Source: Halobacteriales archaeon QH_10_67_22 (GTDB lineage: Archaea > Halobacteriota > Halobacteria > Halobacteriales > Haloarculaceae). Taken from it: DNA of 32,309 nt. Positions 14,019-22,750 of this stretch are shown one piece after another; the first letter of the stretch is position 1; every line of letters starts with the position of its first letter. The stretch lies in the NCBI GenBank assembly GCA_003021305.1, contig PXQN01000083.1, positions 1 to 32,309 on the forward strand, read 5' to 3'. Below the pieces are notes generated by a model, which was given only the letters and a program-made list of their open reading frames with translations, made no database searches and was not told the origin of the DNA. The translations under genes and the position numbers were made by a program.

Positions 14019-16721
14019 TCACCCGACGACGACGACCGCGTTGTCGGTCTCGACCATCTCGCCGTCGCCCGAGTAGGTTCGGGACCGTTCGACCTCGAAC
14101 ATCTCGGCGTCCAGCTCGACGCCGGCGACGTGGAGGCGACCGTCCCGTTGCTCGAACTCGCCGGCCTCGATGGCGGCGTCTATCTCCTGGACCGTCCCGC
14201 CGAACTCCGGCCCGACCAGCGAGTAGTCGAGGTCGACGCCGGTCACCTCGGTCGTCACCTCGGGCGCTTCGTCCAGGGTCGCCAGGTCGGCGACGTGCAT
14301 CGCCTCGGCGATGGCGTCCTCGAACCCGGTGACGTGACCGTACACCCGGACCCGTTCCAGGTCGGCGTTCAGCGCCAGACCGCTGTCGGTCTTGTACCGC
14401 CGGAGCGCCGAGATGACCTCCATGGCGGTCTCGCCCGCGGTCAGGTCCGCCTCGTAGCCGCGAGTGTCGGGCCAGTCGGCCGTGTGGATCGAGTCCAGGC
14501 CGTCGTCCGCGTCGGCGTAGCGCCGTTGCCAGGCCTCCTCGGTCACGTGGGGCAAAAACGGGGCGAACAGCTGGAGGAAGGTTCGGTGGGCCGTCACGAG
14601 GGCGTACTCCGTCCCGGGGTCGCTGCCATTCGAGAGGCGCTGTTTGGCGATCTCCAGGTAGTCGTCACAGAACGTGTTCCAGAACATCGACCGGAGTTCG
14701 TTGCGGGCTTTCGAGAACGCGTAGTCCTCGAACCGCTCGGTCGTGGTCGCCACCAGGTCGTCGAGCTCTGCCAGCAGCCAGCGGTCGACGGCCGACAGTT
14801 CCTCCTCCGCCGGCGGGTCGGGGTCGCTCTCGGGGGTCAGCTGGTCGACGAGACGCGAGGCGTTCCACACCTTCTGCAGGAGGCGCTCGCCGGCTTCGAG
14901 GTCGCCTTCCTTGTACGGGAAGTCGTCGCCGATGGAGGTGCCGGCCGCCCAGTAGCGGGCCGCGTCGACCGGGAACTGCTCGGTTACCTCCTCCGGGAGG
15001 ACGACGTTGCCCTTGGACTTGGACATCGCCTCGCGGTTCTCGTCCAGGACCATCCCGTTTATCATCACGCTGTCGAACGGCGTCTCGCCGGTGTGTTCGT
15101 AACACTTGACGATGGTGTGAAAGAGCCAGAAAGAGATGATGTCGTGACCTTGCGGGCGCAGGTCGAACTGGTACAGCTCCGGCCGCGCCATCGCGTACTC
15201 GCCAGTCTCGTCGTCCCAGTCCCAGCCCGCGTTGATCAGCGGCGTCAGCGAGGAGGTGGCCCACGTATCGAAGACGTCCTCCTCGGGCGTGAACTCGCCG
15301 TGGCCACACTCGGGACAGGCCTCGACCGGCGGGTCGTCGGCGAGCGGATCGACCGGAAGGTCGGTCTTGTCGGCCAGGACGATCTCACCACAGTCCGCAC
15401 AGTACCACACGGGAAACGGGATGCCCGAGTCGCGCTGGCGGGAGATACACCAGTCCCACTCCAGGCCCTCGATCCAGTGTTGGTACCTGGTGAACATCTT
15501 CTCGGGGTACCAGTCCATCTCCCGGCCGGCATCGAGGTACTCGTCGGTCTTGTCCAGCATCTCGACGTACCACTGTTCGGTGACGAGGTACTCGACTTCG
15601 ACCTCACAGCGTTCGTGGACCTGGACCGCGTGGTCGTGGTCGCGGCTCTCGACGAGATAGCCCGCCTCGTCTAAGTCCTCGATGATCGCCTCGCGGGCCT
15701 CCGTGGTGGTCATCCCCTCGTAGTCGTCGGCAAGGTCGGTCATCGTGCCCGACTCGTCGATGGCCAGGCGCAGGGGCAGGTCGTGGGCCTGGTACCACTC
15801 GATGTCGGTCTGGTCGCCGAACGTACAGCACATGACGATCCCGCTGCCGGTCTCCACGTCGACGCGGTCGTCGGCGATGATCGGGACCTCCTGGCCGAAC
15901 AACGGCACCCGAGCAGTGCCGCCGACGAGGTCCTGGTTTGTCTCGTCGTCGGGGTGGACGAACACCGAGACACACGCGGGCAGCAGTTCCGGCCGCGTCG
16001 TCGAAATAGTGAACGTCTCGTCCTCGACGGGACCGTCGCCGTCTGCGACGAGGTCGAAGTGGATGTCGTTGAACTTCGTGTGTTTGTGGGCGTCCTCCTG
16101 TTCGACCTGGGAGATCGCGGTCTCACAGTCCGGACACCAGATGGTCGGCGCGCGGCGGCGGTACTCCCGGCCCTGCTCGTAGAGGTCGATGAAAGACAGC
16201 TGGGAGACCCGCCGGACCCGGGGCTCGATGGTCTTGTAGGTGTTCGACCAGTCGACGGACACCGCCAGTTCCTGGACGTCGTCGGTAAAGGACTGTTCGT
16301 ACTCCTGGCAGACGTCGCGAGTCTTCTCCTGGAACTCGCGCCGGGAGTAGTCACCGTGGCGGATACCGAGTTCCCGTTCGGTGAGTCGCTCGGAGGCGAT
16401 CCCGTTGTCGTCGTAGCCGAACGGGAAGTACACCACCGGGTCGGCCATCCGGTGGTAGCGAGCGACGAAGTCCTGGAGCGTGAACTGGTAGAGGTGACCC
16501 ATGTGGAGGTCACCGGAGACGGTCGGCGGGGGCGTGTCGATAGAGAAGGCGGTGTCGGCGTCCAGGGCGGCCTCCCGGTCGTAGGCGTAGGTGTCTTCTT
16601 CGACCCAGCGGCGCTGCCACTTCGGTTCCACCGCTTCGGGATCGTACTCGCTCGGGAGGCCGTCGTCATCGCCGGCGTCGTTGGCGTGCTCCGTGGCGTC
16701 GGAGCCGGAGTCGGTACTCAT
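14019..16721 (-). CDS. valS: valyl-tRNA synthetase
   Basis: A class I synthetase of 900 residues that charges tRNA-Val and edits threonine. The ATP-site signature is SGDLHMGHLYQ (HMGH at 73-76), and the KMSKS loop is AMSKSKGN (565-572). The editing domain lies between (TTRPELLPACVSVFVHPDDE). Two zinc-type cysteine clusters are seen (CPDC...; CADC...CPECGHGEF). The acidic N-terminal extension of about 25 residues (STDSGSDATEHANDAGDDD) is a halophile trait. The gene ends 9 bases from the convergent LOV-kinase gene. A 240-base leader with hairpins and a short valine-rich frame precedes it. Confidence 0.97.
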   Translation of the reverse strand: MSTDSGSDATEHANDAGDDDGLPSEYDPEAVEPKWQRRWVEEDTYAYDREAALDADTAFSIDTPPPTVSGDLHMGHLYQFTLQDFVARYHRMADPVVYFPFGYDDNGIASERLTERELGIRHGDYSRREFQEKTRDVCQEYEQSFTDDVQELAVSVDWSNTYKTIEPRVRRVSQLSFIDLYEQGREYRRRAPTIWCPDCETAISQVEQEDAHKHTKFNDIHFDLVADGDGPVEDETFTISTTRPELLPACVSVFVHPDDETNQDLVGGTARVPLFGQEVPIIADDRVDVETGSGIVMCCTFGDQTDIEWYQAHDLPLRLAIDESGTMTDLADDYEGMTTTEAREAIIEDLDEAGYLVESRDHDHAVQVHERCEVEVEYLVTEQWYVEMLDKTDEYLDAGREMDWYPEKMFTRYQHWIEGLEWDWCISRQRDSGIPFPVWYCADCGEIVLADKTDLPVDPLADDPPVEACPECGHGEFTPEEDVFDTWATSSLTPLINAGWDWDDETGEYAMARPELYQFDLRPQGHDIISFWLFHTIVKCYEHTGETPFDSVMINGMVLDENREAMSKSKGNVVLPEEVTEQFPVDAARYWAAGTSIGDDFPYKEGDLEAGERLLQKVWNASRLVDQLTPESDPDPPAEEELSAVDRWLLAELDDLVATTTERFEDYAFSKARNELRSMFWNTFCDDYLEIAKQRLSNGSDPGTEYALVTAHRTFLQLFAPFLPHVTEEAWQRRYADADDGLDSIHTADWPDTRGYEADLTAGETAMEVISALRRYKTDSGLALNADLERVRVYGHVTGFEDAIAEAMHVADLATLDEAPEVTTEVTGVDLDYSLVGPEFGGTVQEIDAAIEAGEFEQRDGRLHVAGVELDAEMFEVERSRTYSGDGEMVETDNAVVVVG

Positions 16722-16843
16722 CGGCGGTCACCCCCCGGCCGGGGTGTCTCTGGCGAGCGATGCGTGCGGTCGACGGCGGAGCGTGGCGGATGCATGGTTC
16801 AGTGTCGGGTGGTTGAAACGATACGGACGGAAAATGGTGTGTC

Positions 16844-16970
16844 GGGGCTAGAAGGCCCCTACACGTACAGCGTCCCCTACAGGGACCGCTAGCGCTGTCG
16901 GCTCCCGGACGGCGAGACGCGCGACGGGCCCTGTCATCGCCTGTGAGTGGTCGAGGCTCGGAGATAACTC
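16844..16970 (-). promoter_or_regulatory. possible valS leader: TATA box, short valine-rich frame, hairpins
   Basis: Read on the reverse strand: GAGTTATCTC (16961-16970) is a TATA-like box 24-33 bases before an ATG at 16937. That ATG opens a 29-codon frame ending at 16848 with six valine codons (three GTA, rare here). A first hairpin (arms 16872-16876 and 16882-16886) lies within the frame. A second (16844-16848 with 16855-16859) overlaps its stop and is followed by TTTT at 16831-16834. The layout recalls an attenuator before a valine enzyme, but ribosome-controlled attenuation is not established in archaea, and the frame may be chance. The rest of 16722-17079 shows no gene. Confidence 0.3.
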
Positions 16971-17079
16971 TTACGTAACACGCCCGCTCTCCGGTCAGGT
17001 GCCCGAACCCGGGAGCGATGCGCGCAGTGGACCTCGTCGCGGTGGCCGTGAAACGGTCGGCCGGATTCCTCGCTGGCCC

Positions 17080-17982
17080 CTACTCGTCGTCCGAGTGGGC
17101 ACGCACCCACAGTTCGCCGATCCGCGAGAGGCGCGTCCGGTAGGACTTGCCGTGTGACTCCTGTTCGATGTACCCTTTCCCGCCCGGTCCCAGCCTGTCG
17201 ACGTTGTAGATGACCTTCGAGCGGAAGGAGTCGGTGTACTCTTCGCCCAGTTCCGTCGCGAGCTGGTGGGCCAGTTCCGAGACTGACTCGAACTCGCCGT
17301 GTTCGCCCAGCGTGAAGAGGATCAGTTCCTCGAACGGTTTGACGTTCGAGAACGAGGCGACCGGGAGTTCCAGGATGTGTTTGCCGTCGACCTCCTTGGC
17401 GCCGATGGTGGTCCCGCGTTCGTCGAACTCCGAGAGGAGTGTGCGGGCACTGTCGAGGCGCGCCTCGACGCGCTCGCCGAGTTCCGGGTCCTCGACCGTT
17501 CCCGCGAGATCCGACAGGAGGTCGATGCCCGCGCGCAGTTCCTCGGCGAGTTCGGTCTCCAGGTACTTCTCGGGGACCGTGTAGTACGTGTGGATGCGAC
17601 TGCGGTCGTCCTCGCGTTCGACCATGATCGAGTGGGCGGCCAGGGCGAAGGCAAAGGAGACCGTACGGGGCATCGCGGAGACGTTGACCCACACCTCGGC
17701 ACCGTTCCGGTCCAGTTCGGCGTTGACCAGCGCGAACGCCTGTTCGAACGCGGCGTCGTAGTCGTAGACGTCCTCGACGACGAACCGCTCGGTGGTCGCG
17801 CCCAGCAGGTTCTCGTAGTCCTGCTCCAGTTTCGCGGCCAGGTTCCGGGAGTACTCGACGTTGGCCTCGCTGCCGACGGCCCCCTCCAGGAGGATGACGC
17901 GGTCGACGTCCAGCTGGTCGCGGACCAGTGGCGCGATGAGCCGGTCGTAATCGAACCCGACCGGCACGATGTGGGTCTGCAT
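17080..17982 (-). CDS. HFX_2341/DUF6293-family regulator: CARF-like domain plus winged helix
   Basis: A 300-residue protein. The N-terminal half is a Rossmann-like domain: MQTHIVPVGFDYDRLIAPLV, DRVILLEG, then VWVNVSAMPRTVSFAFALAAH, which resembles the ligand-binding NxSGG/T segment of CARF domains. Residues about 215-290 form a winged helix (FEELILFTLGEHGEFESVSELAHQL, SFRSKVIYNVDRLGPGGKGYIEQE, GKSYRTRLSRIGEL). CARF proteins sense small nucleotide signals, so ligand-controlled DNA binding is the likely role; targets are unknown. It matches the haloarchaeal HFX_2341 regulators by recall. It stands alone, with 98 bases to the end of its intergenic region and no CRISPR genes nearby. Confidence 0.8.
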   Translation of the reverse strand: MQTHIVPVGFDYDRLIAPLVRDQLDVDRVILLEGAVGSEANVEYSRNLAAKLEQDYENLLGATTERFVVEDVYDYDAAFEQAFALVNAELDRNGAEVWVNVSAMPRTVSFAFALAAHSIMVEREDDRSRIHTYYTVPEKYLETELAEELRAGIDLLSDLAGTVEDPELGERVEARLDSARTLLSEFDERGTTIGAKEVDGKHILELPVASFSNVKPFEELILFTLGEHGEFESVSELAHQLATELGEEYTDSFRSKVIYNVDRLGPGGKGYIEQESHGKSYRTRLSRIGELWVRAHSDDE

Positions 17983-18157
17983 ACACCCCTCTTTGACTGG
18001 CGCCGTTAAGAATCCGTGCGGTCCTTTTTGACCGGCAGACGCTCACGCATCTGTCGGTATACTGTTACTATCCGGACAGTGGCGGTCGATACTCGGGGGT
18101 GTGCTCGTCCCCAGCGGCGGGGAATCGTTTTGATTGCCCCGGGCGGATGTGGTGGTA

Positions 18158-18507
18158 GTGGCGGACGGGACCGACGGTTCGACTGACGACGAGGCCGACA
18201 GTTCGACCGGCGACGCTACGAGGGGCCGGTGGGCGCGGGCGTACGTCGTGGTTCCGGTAGTAGCGAGCGGTTTCGCCCTCGTCGCGTGGACGGCTCTCAC
18301 CTATAGCCGTGTGGGGGAGACGCTGTCGCCGGCGTCGCCGTGCTGGCCGGGTCGCCCGTCGTCGCGGGCTACGCCGGAGTGCTCGCGCTGGCGTACCACG
18401 TGGTCGTCGTCGCCGTCGAGGAGCCAAAACTGACGGCCGCCTTCGGGGAGGGCTACCGCGACTACCGCAGACGGGTCGGGCGGTGGCTCCCGTGGCGTCG
18501 TGACTGA
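18158..18507 (+). pseudogene. isoprenylcysteine/phospholipid methyltransferase-like gene with internal loss
   Basis: The GTG at 18158 is preceded by a TATA-like GTTTTGATT about 22-30 bases upstream. The first frame gives an acidic start and a membrane helix (YVVVPVVASGFALVAWTALTYSRVG). At about 18310-18318 (a run of five G) the frame changes. The new frame reads GDAVAGVAVLAG, a second helix, and the family's C-terminal signature VEEPKLTAAFGEGYRDYRRRVGRWLPW. The segment between, which in the family carries the active-site GPYRYVRNPMY region, is missing, about 30 codons. The gene therefore looks inactive as read. The stop overlaps the shadow end of the symporter frame. Confidence 0.6.
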
Positions 18508-18608
18508 CAGGCGTCGTGCGTGATTTCGGCCGGGGACGGTGCCCCCGTGTGTGTTTTCCACCCGGGAGTCGGAGCGACGCCCGGCGGGGGGGACACGACT
18601 CCAGCGAC

Positions 18609-20019
18609 TCAGTCGGCGTCGACCCCGCCCGCACGGTAGACGCTGGCTTCCGACGACGGCGGCAGACCAGCCGCCGAGGTAGCTCGCGGGCACCGCCGGG
18701 ACGAACACGCTCGCGACGTAGAACGCCTGGCTCCCGAGGACGCCAGCGTACATCCCGGTCCTGGTCGTTCCGGACCAGTACAGCGCGACCAGAACGGGCA
18801 GAGATAGCTGTGCGAAGCCGCCGAAGGCGGTGTTACCGACCTCGATGAGCGTCGCCGGGCGGAACAGACTGGCGACGAACGACAGGGTCGCGAAGACGGC
18901 CACGCCGACCCCGCCGAGCAACGCCTCGCGACGGTCGGACGGGTCGGCCGCGAACGGGCGGTAGACGTCCCGCGTGAAGTACGACGACCCCGAGAGGAGC
19001 ATCGAGTCGCTGGAACTCATCATCGCCGCCATCGCGCCGGCGACGACCAGCGCCGCGAACCAGGCGGGCGTGTACTCCAGCAACAGCGGCGGCAACACGT
19101 TCTCGTTGACGTCGGTGGCGACGCCCAGTCCCCTGGCCCAGGCGCCGAGCATGAACGCGGGGACGAACAAAAGCAAGACTAGCACCGGCCACAGCGGAAG
19201 CGTCCGCTTGATGACGGCCTTCGAGCGCGCGACGAAAAACCGCTGGTTGACCTGCGGGAACATCGTCACACCGAAGGCGATGCTGACGGCCGTCGAGATG
19301 ACGTACTCGGGGCTGTAGAGGCCACCACCCAGCGCGAGGGGCGCCCCGTCGACTGACCGGAGCGTCTCCGTCGCAGCCCCGACCCCGCCGACTGCGCCCG
19401 CGACCCAGAGAAACGCGGCCCAGATGGCCACGAGCATGAACGCACCCTGGAGGGTGTCGGTCCAGGCTACTCCGCGAAGCCCCGACAGCGTTACGTAGAG
19501 TATCATGAAGACGGTGATACCGCCGGCGCCGACCCAGTACGGGACCGCCCCGTCGGTCAGTGCTTCGAGTGCCGTGCCCGCGCCCTGTTGCTGGAGCATC
19601 ACGTAGGGAAACAGCCAGAACAGCGAGACGACCGCGACAGTCCCGCGCAACCCGCGCGAGCCAAAGCGGTCACCGAGCATCTCGCCGAGCGTCACGTAGC
19701 CGTTCGCACGCCCGACCAGCCACTGCTTGTACCCCAGCACGTACCACAGCACGCCGAAGATGACGCCGTCCATCAGCCCCATCACGAGGATCCACTCCGG
19801 CCCGGCCGCGTAACTGATGTTGGGCCCACCGAAGAACGTGAAAGCCGACAGCAGCGTCGCGAACGTCGTGAACACGAGCACGACAGTCCCGAGCGTCCGA
19901 CTCGCCAGGTAGTAGTCTTCTGCGGTTCGTTCGGTCAGCCTGTATGCGACGATCCCGACCGCCAGCGCGACCAGTAGATAGCCGACGACGATGCCGACCT
20001 GGAGCGCCGTCTCAGCCAT
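18609..20019 (-). CDS. sodium:solute symporter (SSS family), C-terminus frame-shifted
   Basis: A 12-13-helix transporter of the SSS (SLC5-like) family starting at the ATG at 20019. Typical features are YYLASRTLGTVVLVFTTFATLLSAFTFFGGP, the inverted-repeat core, GLRGVAWTDTLQGAFML, VNQRFFVARS and AMAAMMSSSDSMLLSGSSYFTRDVYRP with the Na-site serines. It probably takes up an organic acid or similar solute with sodium; the substrate cannot be read. Near 18650-18670 the membrane frame (VPASYLGGWSAA) passes into arginine-rich nonsense that runs to 18301. The other frame gives a natural ending EASVYRAGGVDAD with stop at 18609. A stretch encoding part of the last helix seems to be missing. It overlaps the DUF3311 gene by 8 bases. 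Confidence 0.85.
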
Positions 20020-20233
20020 CCCCGGACACCTCCTCGATGCCCAGTCCCCACGCGCGAACCGTGAACAGACGAAACACCAGCGCCGTCAGGCAGAGCCAGC
20101 CGACGTGCCACCAGACCCAGACCGGCAGCCCTGCGACCACGGCGTCGCTCCCCCAGATGAACCACGGCACTGCCAGGGCCATCAACACCAGCGCGGCCAC
20201 TGTCCATCCGAGTAGGGTCTTCGACACTCCCAT
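20012..20233 (-). CDS. DUF3311 small membrane subunit of the symporter
   Basis: A 73-residue protein with two membrane helices (LLGWTVAALVLMALAVPWFIWG; VWVWWHVGWLCLTALVFRLF) and the DUF3311 pattern GLPVWVWWH between them. Members are encoded next to SSS-family transporters, as with the YhdT/PanF pair in bacteria, and are thought to be accessory subunits. The stop overlaps the symporter start by 8 bases, so the two are surely co-translated. The 173 bases upstream (20234-20406) hold the promoter region and no gene. Confidence 0.88.
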   Translation of the reverse strand: MGVSKTLLGWTVAALVLMALAVPWFIWGSDAVVAGLPVWVWWHVGWLCLTALVFRLFTVRAWGLGIEEVSGDG

Positions 20234-20406
20234 TGGAAGAGTCTAAGAGAACGATCGACTTCAATGGTTTGAATACGTGAACGGAGAACTCGTTTGGAGA
20301 GAAAACGCTTTCAAACGTCCAGGAGTCGACGGCAGATGACCGAGTGAGACGGCCGGTTGCGTATGCAGGCACGCGTTTGACACTCGATGGACCCCAATCA
20401 CGTGTG

Positions 20407-20652
20407 ATGTCGGACGAAACGACACTCACGACGTCAGACAAGGGAAAGAAAGTGGTGACCGACGACAACCAGGTGATCGGCGAGGTCGTCGACATTCAGG
20501 GGAACCGTGCCCACGTCGAACCCGACCCGAACGTGACCGACGCGATCATGTCGAAACTCGGCTGGGGGAGCCGTACCGAGAGCACGTTCGAGGTCGGACC
20601 CCAACAGATCGACGCCGTCGTCCAGGACCAGATCAGGTTGAAACCGCTGTAG
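20407..20652 (+). CDS. small PRC-barrel-like protein
   Basis: An 81-residue protein from the ATG at 20407 (MSDETTLTTSDKGKKVVTDDNQVIGEVVDI). The opening GKKVVTDDNQVIGEVVDIQGNRAHVEPD is the PRC-barrel pattern of short beta strands, and the second half (ESTFEVGPQQIDAVVQDQIRLKPL) closes the barrel. Such small proteins are frequent in haloarchaea, with no assigned function. An in-frame start at 20344 would add a basic stretch with no similarity, so it is not used. A T-tract follows the stop directly. Confidence 0.75.
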   Translation: MSDETTLTTSDKGKKVVTDDNQVIGEVVDIQGNRAHVEPDPNVTDAIMSKLGWGSRTESTFEVGPQQIDAVVQDQIRLKPL

Positions 20653-20658
20653 TTTTTT
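20653..20658 (+). terminator. oligo-T terminator of the PRC-barrel-like gene
   Basis: Six T residues directly after the TAG stop (20650-20652). Archaeal RNA polymerase terminates at such T-tracts. An identical TTTTTTCGAACGA string follows the pentapeptide-type gene at 29902. Confidence 0.55.
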
Positions 20659-20785
20659 CGAACGAATCCCGGTCGAGAGTCTCGACTGTCTCCCGGACGG
20701 CGGGTCCTCTCGGTGGACACCGCCGAATTCATCGCCCCGTGAACCGACGGATCGACGGGAAAGCCGGTCGGAAAGTGCCCGGTGT

Positions 20786-20895
20786 ATACTGTCGGACACA
20801 AGTACGTGAACACGTTCGTCGGTGTTTCACCATCGAGAGTTTCGGAGACCGCCAAACGAAGTATCGAATGTCGACTTGCTTGTGTCTGACAGTAT
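20786..20895 (+). mobile_element. MITE-like element, copy 4
   Basis: A 110-bp copy in the orientation of copies 2 and 3. The right terminal repeat has one change (CTTGTGTCTGACAGTAT), and the central palindrome is altered to GAGAGTTTCG. It lies in the 365-base region between the PRC-barrel-like gene and dnaG, both forward. The remainder of that region (20659-20785 and 20896-21017) shows no gene; the second part should hold the dnaG promoter. Confidence 0.85.
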
Positions 20896-21017
20896 ACCAG
20901 CGCTTCGGCGGCAGGTATTTGAGTCGTCCGGCGACAACGTACGATGTGGTCGGATGATACGGTTCATCGATCCGTCATCGTTCACATCATCACGTCCCTC
21001 ACCGGGACAGTTCACCA

Positions 21018-22316
21018 ATGCACGATTCAGCGAAGTACCTGATACACGCGGATATCGAGGCCGACGGGGTGGTCGAGCGGAGTGACGTCGTCGGCGCGAT
21101 CTTCGGCCAGACCGAAGGGTTGCTCGGCGAGGAACTCGACATCCGCGACCTCCAGGAGTCGGGCAAACTCGGCCGCATCGAAGTCGAGATCACGTCGGAA
21201 GCCGGTCGGTCGTACGGGGCGCTCGCGATCGCGAGCGGTCTCGACCGGGTCGAGACAGCCATCCTCGCGGCGGCTCTGGAGAGCATCGAGCGGGTCGGCC
21301 CCTGCCGGGCCGACGTCGAGGTCACAGACCTTGAGGACGCCCGGGCCACCAAGCGCCGCGATGTCGTCGAACGGGCCACGGAGTTGCTCGCGGAGTTCGA
21401 CGAGTCGGCCCTGTCGAGTCGGGACCTCGTCGACGAGGTCCGCCAGGCGGTCCGGGTCGCCGACATCACGGACTTTCACGGCTTCCCTGCGGGGCCGCGG
21501 GTCGCCGACAGCGACGCGGTCATCGTCGTCGAGGGTCGCTCGGACGTCCTGACGATGTTACGGTACGGCGTCAAAAACGCCATCGCGGTCGAAGGGACGG
21601 ACGTCCCCGACGCGGTGGCGGACCTGACCCGCGACCGAACGGTGACCGCGTTTCTCGACGGTGACCGCGGGGGCGACCTCATCCTGAAGGAACTCGCCCA
21701 GGTCGGCGAGATAGACTACGTGGCGCTGGCCCCGCCCGGGCGGTCGGTCGAGGACCTCTCGCGGGGGGAAGTGATGACTGCGCTCCGTGAGAAAGTCCCC
21801 TTCGAGACCGACGACGACACCGGCGAGTTGCTCGCAGCGACCGACGGGAGCGCCCACCCCGCGCCCGATGACGGCACGGTCGCGGACCAACCGGACGCAC
21901 CGGCGACCACCGACGGCCCGGCCACCGCCGAAAGGTCGGCGGACCCGTCCGAGCCGTCCGAGGACTCCTCCGAGACGCCGGCGGACGCCGCGGACACAGA
22001 GGCGGAGTCGTCGGACGAGCGGTCGCCACAGACCCTGGCCGGGTACGTCGAGGCGACCATCGGCGAGGGCACGGGACTCGTCCGCGCGCTCGACGAGGAC
22101 TGGTCCGTGCTCGCGGAGCGGCCGGCGGCGGATGTCTTCGAACTGGTCTCGTCCATCGAGGAGACGCCGGCGGCGCTGGTAGTCGACGGAGAGTTCCCCC
22201 AGCGGGCCCTGGACGTGAGCGCACAGCGGGGCGTCGGCCAGGTCGTCTGTGCCAGGGAAGGCGAGTACGTCAAACAGCCGACCGACGTCCGGATCCGGAC
22301 GGCCGAGGAACTATAG
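21018..22316 (+). CDS. dnaG: archaeal DnaG-type primase
   Basis: A 432-residue TOPRIM protein. The N-terminal domain begins MHDSAKYLIHADIEADGVVERSDVVGAIFGQTEGLLG, the hallmark of archaeal DnaG. The TOPRIM core shows EGRSD with E172 and DGDRGGD with D214 and D216 as metal ligands. Residues about 270-335 are an acidic low-complexity linker (Ser/Asp/Glu/Pro-rich), typical of haloarchaeal orthologues, followed by the conserved C-terminal domain (LAGYVEATIGEGTGLVRALDEDW). In archaea the protein is mainly a subunit of the RNA exosome and can prime DNA. The stop overlaps the convergent acetyltransferase gene by 6 bases. Confidence 0.96.
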   Translation: MHDSAKYLIHADIEADGVVERSDVVGAIFGQTEGLLGEELDIRDLQESGKLGRIEVEITSEAGRSYGALAIASGLDRVETAILAAALESIERVGPCRADVEVTDLEDARATKRRDVVERATELLAEFDESALSSRDLVDEVRQAVRVADITDFHGFPAGPRVADSDAVIVVEGRSDVLTMLRYGVKNAIAVEGTDVPDAVADLTRDRTVTAFLDGDRGGDLILKELAQVGEIDYVALAPPGRSVEDLSRGEVMTALREKVPFETDDDTGELLAATDGSAHPAPDDGTVADQPDAPATTDGPATAERSADPSEPSEDSSETPADAADTEAESSDERSPQTLAGYVEATIGEGTGLVRALDEDWSVLAERPAADVFELVSSIEETPAALVVDGEFPQRALDVSAQRGVGQVVCAREGEYVKQPTDVRIRTAEEL

Positions 22317-22748
22317 GTCACGGACGAGGAGCAACCCGTCGCCGGCCTCGTAGTGGTCCGGGAGTCGATCGGCCGACTCGAACCCGTGACGGTCGTAGAA
22401 CGACCGTGCCCGTTCGTCGACGGCACGGACTGTCACGCGCAGGCGGTCCACGTCGTCGCCACGGAGGCGGTCGACCAGCGACGAGAGCAGTGTGGACCCG
22501 CGTCCCTCGCCGCGGTGTCCCGCGGCGACCGCGAGTTCGGCCAGATACGCGGTCGAGTCGTCAACGACGGCGAGTGCGTACCCGACCGGTTCGGGGTCGG
22601 CCGAGACCAGACAGACCGGTGGCCCGTCGACGGCGGCCGCGAGCAGTTCGGGCCAGGGTTCGGCGAGCGTGACGGTCTGGATCGCACGCAGGCGGGGCAG
22701 GTCGTCGGGTCGGGCGTCTCTGACCGGCCGTTCCGAGGGGGCACACAT
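22311..22748 (-). CDS. GNAT-family N-acetyltransferase
   Basis: A 145-residue protein from the ATG at 22748 (MCAPSERPVRDARPDDLPRL). It shows the GNAT core: PVGYALAVVDDSTAYLAELAVAAGHRGEGRGSTLLSSL, where GHRGEGRGS is the acetyl-CoA loop (Q/RxxGxG/A), and RAVDERARSFYDRHGFE near the end. Length is normal. The substrate is unknown; RimI-like protein N-acetylation is possible. The same frame is open through the upstream DUF92 gene, giving an apparent fusion, but the internal start and the DUF92 stop 3 bases away in another frame show two genes. Confidence 0.88.
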   Translation of the reverse strand: MCAPSERPVRDARPDDLPRLRAIQTVTLAEPWPELLAAAVDGPPVCLVSADPEPVGYALAVVDDSTAYLAELAVAAGHRGEGRGSTLLSSLVDRLRGDDVDRLRVTVRAVDERARSFYDRHGFESADRLPDHYEAGDGLLLVRDL

Positions 22749-22750
22749 CG

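Noticed and set aside
14130-16892. Long forward frames antisense to valS
   Set aside because: Shadow of the valS codon pattern; valS motifs are unmistakable on the reverse strand.
7583-20895. Repeated 110-bp sequences considered as CRISPR repeats
   Set aside because: They are kilobases apart, far longer than CRISPR repeats, have no regular spacers, and no cas genes are present.
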